Below are positions 36,185 through 45,251 of a DNA stretch of 64,000 nt, piece after piece. Position 1 is the first letter of the stretch; each line of letters opens with the position of its first letter. This DNA comes from Pararheinheimera marina (GTDB lineage: Bacteria; Pseudomonadota; Gammaproteobacteria; Enterobacterales; Alteromonadaceae). Both the position numbers and the translations under genes were made by a program. The stretch is taken from assembly GCF_042654345.1 (NCBI RefSeq), contig NZ_JBHSGB010000006.1, positions 310,001-374,000 on the forward strand, in the 5' to 3' direction. The notes under the pieces are model-generated. The model did not search any database and had not been told where the DNA came from. It saw only the letters and a program-made list of their open reading frames with translations.

Positions 36185-36913
36185 TTATTCAGCAGCGACG
36201 AAAGTCTCGGCTTCAGCCTGAACTTCGATGTTTTTGCTGCGACCTTCAGCCACGGCCTGATTAACAGCACCCAGGTATAACTGGATAGCGCGAATAGCGT
36301 CATCGTTACCAGGGATTACGAAATCAACGCCTTTTGGATCTGAGTTGGTATCAACTACAGCCACTACAGGGATACCCAGGTTGTTTGCTTCTTTGATGGC
36401 GATGTGCTCGTGGTCAGCGTCGATCACGAACAGAACGTCAGGCAAACCGCCCATATCTTTGATACCGCCTAAGCTCTTTTCCAGCTTGTCCATCTCGCGG
36501 GTACGGTCTAAAGCTTCTTTCTTAGTCAGCTTGTCGAAAGTACCGTCCTGGCTTTGCGATTCCAGGTCTTTTAAACGCTTGATTGACTGACGAACTGTTT
36601 TCCAGTTAGTCAGCATACCGCCTAACCAGCGGTGATTGACGTAGTACTGGTCAGATTGCAAAGCAGCTTCTTTGATTGCTTCAGAGGCAGCACGCTTAGT
36701 ACCAACAAACAGGATTTTGCCTTTCTTCGCAGCAACTGACTGGATGAAAGCCAGAGCGTCGTTCATCATAGGAACAGTTTGTTCCAGGTTGATGATGTGA
36801 ACGCGGTTACGGGCGCCGAAAATGAATGGCTTCATTTTTGGGTTCCAGTAACGGGTTTGGTGACCGAAGTGTACGCCCGCCTGGAGCATATCGCGCATAG
36901 AAACTTTTGCCAT
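36185..36913 (-). CDS. rpsB: 30S ribosomal protein S2
   Basis: A 242-residue small-subunit protein. VSMRDMLQAGVHFGHQTRYWNPKM, NLEQTVPMMNDAL, HRWLGGMLTNWKTVRQSI and DVLFVIDADHEHIAIKEAN are family signatures. AGAGGA precedes the ATG. A leader of about 170 nt lies upstream, as expected for autogenous control by S2. Confidence 0.98.
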   Translation of the reverse strand: MAKVSMRDMLQAGVHFGHQTRYWNPKMKPFIFGARNRVHIINLEQTVPMMNDALAFIQSVAAKKGKILFVGTKRAASEAIKEAALQSDQYYVNHRWLGGMLTNWKTVRQSIKRLKDLESQSQDGTFDKLTKKEALDRTREMDKLEKSLGGIKDMGGLPDVLFVIDADHEHIAIKEANNLGIPVVAVVDTNSDPKGVDFVIPGNDDAIRAIQLYLGAVNQAVAEGRSKNIEVQAEAETFVAAE

Positions 36914-37084
36914 TTAGAATAGTCCTCTAATGGGGTTGGGCCTCCATACATCCCATAGAGCCGACCGTTACGCTTGGCGTATTGGCACCCCGGCTTATGT
37001 GTCGATGTATGTGTGTTATTTTATTCGCGGCGAATTTGCCGCAGTTATGCAACTGACTCACCGAATCCGATTTGCCAAATTGCG
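36914..37084 (-). promoter_or_regulatory. rpsB 5' leader
   Basis: This is the untranslated region between the predicted transcription start near 37084 and the rpsB ATG. In gammaproteobacteria the rpsB leader binds S2 for feedback control of rpsB-tsf. I did not verify the fold, so the regulatory role is inferred from position and length. Confidence 0.5.
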
Positions 37085-37090
37085 GCGCGC

Positions 37091-37119
37091 TTTATACCAT
37101 ATGCCCCCTTGAAACACAA
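37091..37119 (-). promoter_or_regulatory. rpsB promoter with GC-rich discriminator
   Basis: On the minus strand TTGTGT (37119-37114), a 17-base spacer and TATAAA (37096-37091) are followed by GCGCGCC. A GC-rich discriminator is the hallmark of promoters repressed by ppGpp, as expected for ribosomal protein genes. Confidence 0.7.
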
Positions 37120-37152
37120 TCCATTGTGTAATTTTGCAGCAGAGAGAAAGCC

Positions 37153-37944
37153 ATGGCCGCCACCATCAAAACCCCGGATCAAATTGAAAAAATGCGTATC
37201 GCAGGTCGTCTTGCCGCCGAAGTGCTGGAGATGATTGAGCCGCATGTGGTGGTCGGTGTGACCACTGAAGAACTGAACCGGATTTGCCACGACTACATTG
37301 TCAATGTGCAACAGGCCATCCCTGCTCCGCTGAATTACCATGGTTTTCCTAAATCCATCTGCACTTCAGTCAATCACGTGATTTGCCATGGCATTCCGTC
37401 AGACGATAAGAAACTGAAAGATGGCGACATCATCAATATTGATATTACGGTGATTAAAGACGGCTACCACGGCGACACCTCAAAAATGTTTGTGGTGGGT
37501 AAACCAAGCATCCTGGCGGACCGCTTAATTAAGGTGACGCAAGAATGTCTGTACCTGGGTCTGAAAAAGGTGAAAGACGGCGCCCGTTTGGGTGACATTG
37601 GCCACGTGATCCAGCAGCATGCCGAAAAACACAGTTATTCTGTGGTACGGGAATACTGTGGCCACGGCATTGGTGCCACTTTCCACGAAGACCCACAAGT
37701 ACTGCACTATGGCCGTCCTGGTACGGGTGAAGTGCTCAAAGCCGGGATGACCATCACCATTGAACCGATGATCAATGCAGGCCAACGTCACAGCAAATTG
37801 ATGAAAGACGGCTGGACGGTTATCACCAAAGATCGTAGTTTATCTGCGCAGTTCGAACACACCATTCTGGTGACTGAAACCGGCTGTGAAATTCTGACCT
37901 TAAGACCAGACGACACTATTGAACGGATCCTGACCGCCAGCTGA
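37153..37944 (+). CDS. map: Methionine aminopeptidase, type I
   Basis: A 263-residue dinuclear metalloprotease that removes the initiator Met. The metal ligands lie in INIDITVIKDGYHGDTS (two Asp), CGHGIGATFHEDP (His), TIEPMINAG (Glu) and QFEHTILV (Glu). It diverges from rpsB, the conserved arrangement. GAGAGAAAGCC precedes the ATG. Confidence 0.97.
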   Translation: MAATIKTPDQIEKMRIAGRLAAEVLEMIEPHVVVGVTTEELNRICHDYIVNVQQAIPAPLNYHGFPKSICTSVNHVICHGIPSDDKKLKDGDIINIDITVIKDGYHGDTSKMFVVGKPSILADRLIKVTQECLYLGLKKVKDGARLGDIGHVIQQHAEKHSYSVVREYCGHGIGATFHEDPQVLHYGRPGTGEVLKAGMTITIEPMINAGQRHSKLMKDGWTVITKDRSLSAQFEHTILVTETGCEILTLRPDDTIERILTAS

Positions 37945-37973
37945 CAGCCTGGCGGCTTTGATGAGGTAAAGCG

Positions 37974-40598
37974 ATGAATATGGCATTGGCATTCAACAAG
38001 TCTTTACCTGCCAGCTGCACCCTGGACAACTACAAAAAGCATTTTGCTGACTTTAATGACTGGCTGAAGGTCGCCTTTGAACATCAGACCATCGCCAGTC
38101 TGGTCAAAGCCCGCGCCCGTTTTATTGACGAGTCGTTGTGTGCCTTATGGCAGCATTTCGGCTTATCTAAACACAAACACTATGCACTGATTGCGGTCGG
38201 TGGTTATGGCCGTGGCGAGCTGCACCCCTGCTCTGACATCGATTTATTGCTGCTGACAGAAAGCCGGCCTGACGCACAGCAACAAGAACAAATCAGTCAG
38301 TTTATTACCCTGCTGTGGGACTTACGACTGGAAGTCGGCCACAGTGTGCGTACGGTAAAAGAAACCGTCACCTTGGGCAAAGACGACATCACTATTGCCA
38401 CCAATCTGATGGAAATGCGCCTGCTGACCGGCTGCAAAGAGCTGTTTGGCGAATTGCAGCAACAGATCAGCAAAGACAGTTTCTGGAGCTCACAAAAGTT
38501 CTTCCAGGCTAAACGCGATGAGCAGCAACAGCGTCACGCGCAGTACCATGGCACCGCCTACAACCTGGAACCCAATTTAAAAGCCAACCCTGGTGGTTTA
38601 CGCGACATTCAGACCATTGGCTGGGTGGCGAAAAAGCACTTTAATACCCGCACTATGCGTGAGCTGGTGGCTTATCAGTACCTGACGGAAGATGAATACC
38701 AGGAACTGATGGAGTGTGAAGCCTATTTATGGCAAATGCGTTTTGCGCTGCATGTTGAATCAGGTCGCAATGAAAACCGCATTTTGTTTGACTATCAGCC
38801 CGCTGTGGCACAGCGGCTGGGTTTTGGCGACGACGGCAAAGCTTCTGTCGAGCGTATGATGAAACGCTTTTTTCAGACGGTGCAACGCGTCACTGAACTG
38901 AACGATATGCTGCTGCAGCATTTTGAAGTCAGCATTCTGAACAGCCATGCCAAATTTAAACAGCTGAAACTGGACGACTATTTTGAGCTGGTCGGCCCGC
39001 TTATTCGGGCCACCGACAATGCGGTATTTGCGCGGCGCGAAAACATTCTGCGGCTGTTCTGGCATATCGCCAATAACTCCAATATCACCGGCATTCATTC
39101 AGACACCATTCGTTTGCTGCGATTGGTGCGCCGCCGTCTGATGGGCGATTTGCAGGACTATGAAGCCTGCCGTCAGTTATTCCTGACCATTATGCGCCAC
39201 CCGCGTGGCATGGACAGAGCCATCACCCTGATGCACCGCCACGGTATTCTGGCCGCTTATCTGCCGGCCTGGCGTAACATTGTCGGCCAGATGCAGTTTG
39301 ATTTGTTCCACGCCTACACAGTGGATGAACACACCCACAGGGTGCTGAAGAACCTTTATCGCTACAGCCAGCAGGGCTTTGAAAACGAATTTCCGCTGTG
39401 CACCGAAATTGTCAAACGAATGGAAAAACCCGAGCTGTTGTATCTGGCCGGTATTTTTCATGACATCGCCAAAGGCCGCGGTGGCGACCATTCCGAGCTG
39501 GGCTCCCTGGACGCCCGTGAGTTTGGCAAACTGCATAAACTGAGTGACTTCGACAGCAAACTACTGGCCTGGCTGGTGGAGAGCCACTTGCTGATGTCAG
39601 TGACAGCGCAGCGCCGTGATATTCACGACCCGGCGGTGATAGCTGAGTTTGCCGAAAAAGTGCGGGATGAAACTCGCTTAAATTACCTGTACTGCCTGAC
39701 CCTGGCCGATATTCGTGCGACCAACGACAATTTATGGAATGACTGGAAAGGCTCGTTGTTGCGTGAGCTGTTCCTCGGCACCCAAAAGGCACTGCGCCGT
39801 GGTCTGGAAAAACCTATAGACCTGCGCGATTTAATCCGCGAAAACCAGGCCGAAGCGATGAAGCTGCTGCAAAAACAAGGCTTCACCGAACACGAAGTGC
39901 TGGCCCAGTGGAGCCGGGTGAAAGCCGACTACTTTGCCCGCTACAGCCCAAAGCAAATTGTCTGGCATTCAGAACACATATTGCGTCATAAAGACCCGAA
40001 AGAACCTTTGGTGCTGGTCGACAAAACACCGTACCGCGGCAGCACCCAGGTGTTTGTCTATACGCCGGATCAGGAAGGCCTGTTCGCCCGTTTAGTGGCC
40101 GCGCTGGACAGCAAAAAAGTTACCATTTATGACGCCCAAATCATGACCAGCAAAGACGGTTATGCGATGGATACTTTTGTGGTGCTGGAACAAAATGGCG
40201 AACCTGTTACCTCGCCGTCCCGCCTGCAAAGTTTAAAACGGTCACTGGAAACCTTTATTCAGGGCAAAGCCGAACAAAGCAAAAACAAACAGCGGTTGTC
40301 ACGGCAAATGCGTTCTTTTACCGTTCCCCCCAAAGTGGTGTTTTTACCGGCACAGAACAAACACCGCACCATGCTGGAAATTACCGCATTGGATATGCCG
40401 GGTTTGCTGGCCAATCTTAGTGCGGTGTTCCAGCAATGTGAGATCAGCATTCACGCCGCCAAAATCACCACTATTGGTGAAAAAGCCGAAGACTTTTTTA
40501 TGATTTCAACCCGCCAGGACCAAGCACTGGACGCCGAGCAACAAGCCCGGCTGCGCAAGGTTCTGGTAGAGCAATTAACTCCCGAGACTGAGGACTGA
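37974..40598 (+). CDS. glnD: Bifunctional uridylyltransferase / uridylyl-removing enzyme GlnD
   Basis: An 874-residue nitrogen sensor that adds UMP to PII proteins when nitrogen is scarce and removes it when glutamine is high. The nucleotidyltransferase site is GGYGRGELHPCSDIDLLLL (about 75-95). An HD hydrolase domain contains HDIAKGRGGDHSELG near 495. Two C-terminal ACT domains (about 690-770 and 795-870) bind glutamine. GAGGT precedes the ATG at 37974. It follows map by 29 bases. Confidence 0.97.
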   Translation: MNMALAFNKSLPASCTLDNYKKHFADFNDWLKVAFEHQTIASLVKARARFIDESLCALWQHFGLSKHKHYALIAVGGYGRGELHPCSDIDLLLLTESRPDAQQQEQISQFITLLWDLRLEVGHSVRTVKETVTLGKDDITIATNLMEMRLLTGCKELFGELQQQISKDSFWSSQKFFQAKRDEQQQRHAQYHGTAYNLEPNLKANPGGLRDIQTIGWVAKKHFNTRTMRELVAYQYLTEDEYQELMECEAYLWQMRFALHVESGRNENRILFDYQPAVAQRLGFGDDGKASVERMMKRFFQTVQRVTELNDMLLQHFEVSILNSHAKFKQLKLDDYFELVGPLIRATDNAVFARRENILRLFWHIANNSNITGIHSDTIRLLRLVRRRLMGDLQDYEACRQLFLTIMRHPRGMDRAITLMHRHGILAAYLPAWRNIVGQMQFDLFHAYTVDEHTHRVLKNLYRYSQQGFENEFPLCTEIVKRMEKPELLYLAGIFHDIAKGRGGDHSELGSLDAREFGKLHKLSDFDSKLLAWLVESHLLMSVTAQRRDIHDPAVIAEFAEKVRDETRLNYLYCLTLADIRATNDNLWNDWKGSLLRELFLGTQKALRRGLEKPIDLRDLIRENQAEAMKLLQKQGFTEHEVLAQWSRVKADYFARYSPKQIVWHSEHILRHKDPKEPLVLVDKTPYRGSTQVFVYTPDQEGLFARLVAALDSKKVTIYDAQIMTSKDGYAMDTFVVLEQNGEPVTSPSRLQSLKRSLETFIQGKAEQSKNKQRLSRQMRSFTVPPKVVFLPAQNKHRTMLEITALDMPGLLANLSAVFQQCEISIHAAKITTIGEKAEDFFMISTRQDQALDAEQQARLRKVLVEQLTPETED

Positions 40599-40602
40599 TA
40601 TT

Positions 40603-41427
40603 TTGACAGAGTTAAAAAGCATTATTGAAACGGCCTTTGACAACCGTATGGCCATTACGCCAGCAACAGTGACTGCCGATGTGAAAAACGCGGTCAGTCA
40701 GGCCATTGAATTGCTGGACAGCGGTAAAGCCCGTGTTGCAGAAAAAATTGCGGGCGAATGGGTGACGCACCAATGGCTGAAAAAAGCCGTGTTACTGTCA
40801 TTCCGCATCAATGACAACCAGGTGATGGATGGTGCAGAAAACCGTTTCTTCGACAAAGTACCGATGAAATTTGCCGACTACACGCACGAGCGTTTTGTCG
40901 CAGAAGGCATGCGGGTGGTGCCTCCAGCCGCAGTGCGTAAAGGCAGCTTTATCGACAAAAACGTGGTGCTGATGCCGTCGTACGTCAATATCGGTGCTTA
41001 TGTCGGCGAAGGCACCATGGTCGACACCTGGGCTACTGTTGGTTCCTGTGCTCAGATTGGTAAAAACGTGCACCTCTCTGGCGGTGTCGGTATCGGTGGC
41101 GTGTTAGAGCCACTGCAAGCCAACCCAACTATTATCGAAGACAACTGCTTTATCGGTGCCCGCTCAGAAGTGGTTGAAGGCGTGATCGTCGAAGAAGGCG
41201 CTGTGTTGTCTATGGGTGTCTATATCAGCCAGTCCACCCGTATTTACGACCGGGAAACCGGTGAAATCAGCTATGGCCGTGTACCAGCCGGTGCCGTAGT
41301 AGTGCCGGGTTCGATTCCGTCAAAAGACGGCACGCACAGCCTGTACGCCGCTATTATCGTGAAAAAAGTCGATGCGCAGACACGTGCTAAAGTGGGCATC
41401 AATGCCTTACTGCGTAGTGTCGAATAA
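40603..41427 (+). CDS. dapD: 2,3,4,5-tetrahydropyridine-2,6-dicarboxylate N-succinyltransferase
   Basis: A 274-residue left-handed beta-helix enzyme of the succinylase branch of lysine and diaminopimelate synthesis. It has MVDTWATVGSCAQIGKNVHLSG, GVGIGGVLEPLQANP, IGARSEVVEGV and the C-terminal catalytic region. The start is TTG at 40603 with GAGGA upstream. The next Met is residue 17, and the TTG start aligns with the known N-terminus (ELKSIIETAFDNR). It follows glnD by 4 bases. Confidence 0.96.
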   Translation: MTELKSIIETAFDNRMAITPATVTADVKNAVSQAIELLDSGKARVAEKIAGEWVTHQWLKKAVLLSFRINDNQVMDGAENRFFDKVPMKFADYTHERFVAEGMRVVPPAAVRKGSFIDKNVVLMPSYVNIGAYVGEGTMVDTWATVGSCAQIGKNVHLSGGVGIGGVLEPLQANPTIIEDNCFIGARSEVVEGVIVEEGAVLSMGVYISQSTRIYDRETGEISYGRVPAGAVVVPGSIPSKDGTHSLYAAIIVKKVDAQTRAKVGINALLRSVE

Positions 41428-41445
41428 CAGCACCTTGCGCTAACA

Positions 41446-41475
41446 AAAAAGCCAGCAACAGATGCTGGCTTTTTT
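41446..41475. terminator. Bidirectional terminator between dapD and the M61 peptidase gene
   Basis: AAAAAGCCAGCA / TGCTGGCTTTTT, a 12-bp stem with a 5-base loop, has T-runs on both strands. It lies between convergent genes and serves both. Confidence 0.92.
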
Positions 41476-41493
41476 CTTGCTGCGGGCTGGCAC

Positions 41494-43257
41494 TTACAGT
41501 TCAACACCCAGCCAGGCTTTATGTTGTGCTTTTTGCTGACGGCTTGGTTTTGCCACCGCTTTAATTACGCCCGGCCCCTTAGGTTGCATCCGTACGGCCA
41601 GAGTCGTTTGTTGTAAGCGGCCTTTGCGGAAATAACTCAGTTCCACCTTGTCGCCTGCTTTGAAATCCTTCAAACGCTCCGTCAGACCCGCTTTTAATTG
41701 CAGGCCATTGACCGCCACAATCAAATCTTCCGAGGTCAGCCCTGCAATCCAGGCTGGCGAATCGCGCTCTACTTTAGTGACTGCGGTAAATCCTTGTTGG
41801 TCCGTCCCTGAGACACCGCTAAAGACTTCCTGCTCTTTATCTGCCTGCCACTCTAAACCAAAGCTTTTTAACAGCGCTGCCGGTTCAAAAGCCAATGGGC
41901 TTTCCACCTGAGTGGCCCAGAAGGAGTCAAGCGATTCCCCGGTCAAGTCTTTGGCAATCTGTTTAACGTTTTCTGCGGTAAAGGCCGTGGTTTTGCCAAA
42001 ACGCTGATACAACTGGTTATGCAAGTCACGGTAACTCACTTTATTGTTGGAATTTTCCAGCATCCATTGGTCCAGCAGCCAACTGGCGATAAAGCCTTCA
42101 CTGTAGATATTGACGCTGTAGTTGGCGGCGTGGTCACCGCCCTGAGCAATCCAGTTGTCAAAACTGCTTTGCGCCACCGACTGCACCTGACGGCCTGGGG
42201 TATGCATAAAGCGGTTCAGTAACTTGGCTAAACCTTTGTAGAATTCTTCCTTTTTCATCAGCCCAGCCTGCAGTAGCAACTGGTCTTCGAAATAACTGGT
42301 GCTGCCTTCAGAGATCCATAACAGCTTGCTGTAATTTGGCTGCAGGTAGTCATAAGGCACCAAATCCGCCGGGCGGTAGGCTTTGACGTTCCAGGTATGC
42401 ACCAGCTCGTGCGACGCTGTGCTCAGAAATCCCAGATAATCTTCGCGTTTGGCAAAACCAAAACGGTCTTTCTGGATCACGGTGGAATTTAAGTGCTCAG
42501 TGGCGCCTCGGGCACCGTCAGCCGCATGCACAATAAACAAGTAGCGGCTAAACGGATGCCCCTGCCAGATCCGGCCTGTCGTCGCGACCAGTTTCGCCAG
42601 ATCCTGTTGCATTTGGTCCAGGTTGTAGTTGCCTTCGCCCCAAACTACTAACCCATAGGAGCGGCCATCGACCTCAAAGCTGCGGTACTGGTTAATCCCG
42701 GTTTCGATTGGAGAATCGGCCACCACGTCATAATTTGCGGCTTTAAAGCTATGCTCGTTGTCCGCGTGTTCCATGCCAGAGTATGATTTCCACTGTGCAG
42801 GCACATCCAGCTGCACAGTCAACGGCAAGTCTTTATGCTTCGGGCTGAACATCAAATACGCGCTGGCATTGATATAGGCATGGGTGTCATCAATGTGCCG
42901 GGTGCGGCCACCCAGCTCATTGGCGTAAATCTGATAACTGACTTTTAAGGTACCGGCCGCAGGCAATTGCAGCTGCCAGCTGCTTTTTTCTGTTTTCTGG
43001 AACGGCACCGGCTGGCCGTCGGCCATACTGGCCTGGAAATAACTGACCCCATTGGCCAGGTCAAGAATTTGGTATTTACCACTGCGCCAGGCGGGCAGGC
43101 TCAAAGTTAAAGCACCGGGCTGGCTGACATCCAACTGCATCTCTACCTGTGCCAAATGATGTTCTGGTTGTTTTATATGAATTTGGTACTGCACTTCTGC
43201 CATCGCTGACAGCGACAGAAAACTGATCATGATCAGTAAAACTTTCAGGGTTCTCAA
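41494..43257 (-). CDS. M61 family metallopeptidase with PDZ domain
   Basis: A 587-residue exported aminopeptidase of the glycyl-aminopeptidase (M61) family. A signal peptide (LLIMISFLSLSAMAEV) precedes a beta-rich N-terminal domain. The zinc site is HELVHTW (HExxH) followed by WISEGSTSYFEDQLLL with the third ligand. A C-terminal PDZ domain (about 480-570) has DSPAWIAGLTSEDLIVAVNG. The frame begins at 43302, but the TTG at 43257 directly after a perfect GGAGGT and immediately before the signal peptide is the better start. Substrates are unknown; members prefer N-terminal Gly or Ala. Confidence 0.88.
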   Translation of the reverse strand: MRTLKVLLIMISFLSLSAMAEVQYQIHIKQPEHHLAQVEMQLDVSQPGALTLSLPAWRSGKYQILDLANGVSYFQASMADGQPVPFQKTEKSSWQLQLPAAGTLKVSYQIYANELGGRTRHIDDTHAYINASAYLMFSPKHKDLPLTVQLDVPAQWKSYSGMEHADNEHSFKAANYDVVADSPIETGINQYRSFEVDGRSYGLVVWGEGNYNLDQMQQDLAKLVATTGRIWQGHPFSRYLFIVHAADGARGATEHLNSTVIQKDRFGFAKREDYLGFLSTASHELVHTWNVKAYRPADLVPYDYLQPNYSKLLWISEGSTSYFEDQLLLQAGLMKKEEFYKGLAKLLNRFMHTPGRQVQSVAQSSFDNWIAQGGDHAANYSVNIYSEGFIASWLLDQWMLENSNNKVSYRDLHNQLYQRFGKTTAFTAENVKQIAKDLTGESLDSFWATQVESPLAFEPAALLKSFGLEWQADKEQEVFSGVSGTDQQGFTAVTKVERDSPAWIAGLTSEDLIVAVNGLQLKAGLTERLKDFKAGDKVELSYFRKGRLQQTTLAVRMQPKGPGVIKAVAKPSRQQKAQHKAWLGVEL

Positions 43258-43385
43258 ACTACACCTCCGCGTTGAATGCCGGGCAAGATAGCATAAATCC
43301 ATGTTCTGAACGGGCTTTGTCGGTAAGGACCAGCTGCAGAGCGATCAAAAAAGTGTAACTCAATATGAAAACTTTCAAATTAACT

Positions 43386-43414
43386 TTTACATTTGACCGA
43401 CAGTCTGTTCTAAT
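43386..43414 (+). promoter_or_regulatory. Promoter of the small transcription unit
   Basis: TTTACA (43386-43391), a 17-base spacer and TCTAAT (43409-43414) match sigma-70 elements. Transcription would start near 43421, about 42 bases before the 20-codon ORF. Confidence 0.5.
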
Positions 43415-43462
43415 AGCCAGCGTCCAACCGGACATCTAAAAAGCAGACCCTAAGAGAATACT

Positions 43463-43525
43463 ATGAACTATCTGACCTCTGCCGAAGAACAAAACTGGTT
43501 ACCTTACTACTTAACCAAAAAGTAA
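43463..43525 (+). CDS. Candidate 20-residue small protein or leader peptide
   Basis: The ORF encodes MNYLTSAEEQNWLPYYLTKK and ends with TAA. AAGAGAA lies 5 bases before the ATG as a weak ribosome site. It has its own upstream promoter-like sequence, and an intrinsic terminator begins 31 bases after its stop, giving a self-contained transcript of about 160 nt. The peptide is Tyr/Leu-rich with a Lys-Lys end and has no membrane segment. It could be a real small protein, a leader peptide that controls the terminator before the diguanylate cyclase gene, or a chance ORF within a small RNA. I do not recognise it. Confidence 0.4.
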   Translation: MNYLTSAEEQNWLPYYLTKK

Positions 43526-43555
43526 CCAGAAAGAACTACCCTACAATTGCTGATT

Positions 43556-43582
43556 AAACGGACCCTTGTGGTCCGTTTTTTT
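43556..43582 (+). terminator. Intrinsic terminator of the small unit
   Basis: AAACGGACC / GGTCCGTTT is a 9-bp stem with a CTTGT loop followed by more T residues (to 43582). It lies between the 20-codon ORF and the diguanylate cyclase gene. Confidence 0.9.
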
Positions 43583-43626
43583 CATTTTTTTCAATTAACT
43601 ACTGTCGCTTTTAAAGTCAATCCAGA

Positions 43627-43632
43627 TATACT
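43627..43632 (+). promoter_or_regulatory. Possible -10 element of the diguanylate cyclase gene
   Basis: TATACT lies 44 bases before the GTG start and after the terminator, with only a weak -35 (TCGCTT) 17 bases upstream. It suggests that the cyclase has its own promoter. Confidence 0.35.
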
Positions 43633-43675
43633 TAGGCCAGTTAAGCCGTATTTCTGTATGCGGAGAGTGATACGA

Positions 43676-45226
43676 GTGGCCGAACAACCAAACGACCTGA
43701 AACTGCAGTTGGCTAGTGCTCTCAAGGCGCGAAAGCAATTAGAAGACACCTACGAATCCCAGTTCAAAATTCTGTCACAATTTGTGGTCCGGCTGTCTTT
43801 AACCTGTAAAGGTATTGATATAGAGCTGGATAACAAACTGGCAAAACTGCGTCAGGAATTCAGCCGCAGCACCGATCTGGAAAAAATACTGCCGTTGGTG
43901 GAAGCTACTTCTGATTCGCTCAAATTGCTTGAGACCAGGCAGCAGCACGACCTGAAAAAGGCACAAAGCACTCTGTCAGAAGCAGGTAAGTTACTGCAAA
44001 AGCAACGTGGCTTGCCTGATCAGCTGCGTCGCGACTTGCGGGACCTGCTAAGCAAAGTGGACCAGCCTTCGGCCACAGTGCATGCTTTTTTGCCACACAT
44101 CACTACCCTGACCGAGCTGTACCAGACCGCATTGGGCACCAAACAGCAACAGGACGCCGGCCAGGCCGATGATCACCGATACCAGCATGTGTGCCGGCAG
44201 ATATCGGTCGAACTGACCAATCTGCTCAGTGAACTGGCGTTTGAAGCCAAATATGCCCCAGATGTGGAAAAAATCCGGCTGACCCTGCTGTCCGACATCA
44301 CCATTGAGGTGTTGCTGGAAAGCTGTCTGCGTACCATTGAAATTATCATCGCCTCTATTACCGATGAACGGCAGTCCGCCCAGCACTTCCTGCTGAAGCT
44401 GAATGATGCACTCAATACAGTGCAGAAAAATCTGCTGTCGTCACTGACTGGCAGCCAGAATTTCCGTGACAAACTGTCGCAACTGAACCATCAGATTGAA
44501 CAGCAAATCGATGCACTGTCGGTTGAAAGCAAAAATGCCACCTCGCTGGAGCAGTTGCAGCAACTGGTCAGTCACAAATTGGGGGCCATAGGCCACTCAA
44601 TGAAAGAAAAAGAAGCGCTGGAAAAAGATGAGCGGGAGCTCATTCTTGCCGCGTTGAAGACGATGGAACAACGTCTGGCCGAGCTGGAAGATGAAGCCAA
44701 GCAGTTTAAGAAGCGACTGTCTGAGCAGAAGTTCCGCAGCTTGCAGGATGCATTAACTGAGCTGCCAAACCGAGCCGCCTTTGATGAACGTTTCGAGTTG
44801 GAAATACGCCGCTGGCAACGTTATGGTAAACCATTGACCATTGCCTTGGCTGACGTTGACTTCTTCAAGCAAATCAACGACAACTATGGTCATAGTGCCG
44901 GTGATAAAACCTTAAAAGTCATAGCACAGGCATTAAAACAAAGCCTGCGCGATACCGATTTTATCGCCCGTTACGGTGGTGAAGAGTTTATTCTGCTGTT
45001 TCCGGAAACTGCGCTGGATGAGCTGAACCAGCCACTGAACAACCTGCGGGAACGTATTAAGAAAATCCCGTTTAAATTTAAGGACAAAAACGTCCCTATC
45101 TCTATTTCATTTGGCGCCACTGAACTGAAAGCCTCTGACACCAACAGAGCTGCTTTTGACAGAGCCGATGAAGCTTTGTACGAAGCCAAACGGGCAGGAC
45201 GGGACAGAGTGGTGCTAAAACCCTGA
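43676..45226 (+). CDS. Diguanylate cyclase (GGDEF) with long coiled-coil N-terminus
   Basis: A 516-residue cytoplasmic protein. Residues 1-340 are helical with coiled-coil stretches (LQLASALKARKQLEDTYESQ, LILAALKTMEQRLAELEDEA) and no membrane segment. The C-terminal GGDEF domain has ELPNRAAFDERF, DVDFFKQINDNYGH and an active GGEEF (RYGGEEFILLF), preceded by an RDTD inhibition site. It should make cyclic di-GMP, with oligomerisation through the coiled coil. The frame opens at 43547 inside the upstream terminator. The GTG at 43676 with GGAG upstream is the realistic start. Confidence 0.88.
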   Translation: MAEQPNDLKLQLASALKARKQLEDTYESQFKILSQFVVRLSLTCKGIDIELDNKLAKLRQEFSRSTDLEKILPLVEATSDSLKLLETRQQHDLKKAQSTLSEAGKLLQKQRGLPDQLRRDLRDLLSKVDQPSATVHAFLPHITTLTELYQTALGTKQQQDAGQADDHRYQHVCRQISVELTNLLSELAFEAKYAPDVEKIRLTLLSDITIEVLLESCLRTIEIIIASITDERQSAQHFLLKLNDALNTVQKNLLSSLTGSQNFRDKLSQLNHQIEQQIDALSVESKNATSLEQLQQLVSHKLGAIGHSMKEKEALEKDERELILAALKTMEQRLAELEDEAKQFKKRLSEQKFRSLQDALTELPNRAAFDERFELEIRRWQRYGKPLTIALADVDFFKQINDNYGHSAGDKTLKVIAQALKQSLRDTDFIARYGGEEFILLFPETALDELNQPLNNLRERIKKIPFKFKDKNVPISISFGATELKASDTNRAAFDRADEALYEAKRAGRDRVVLKP

Positions 45227-45251
45227 GCAGCAACGCATAAGGATGTCATTT

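Noticed and set aside
43547..43675. N-terminal extension of the second diguanylate cyclase
   Set aside because: It would begin within a strong intrinsic terminator and encode a Phe-rich stretch with no ribosome site.
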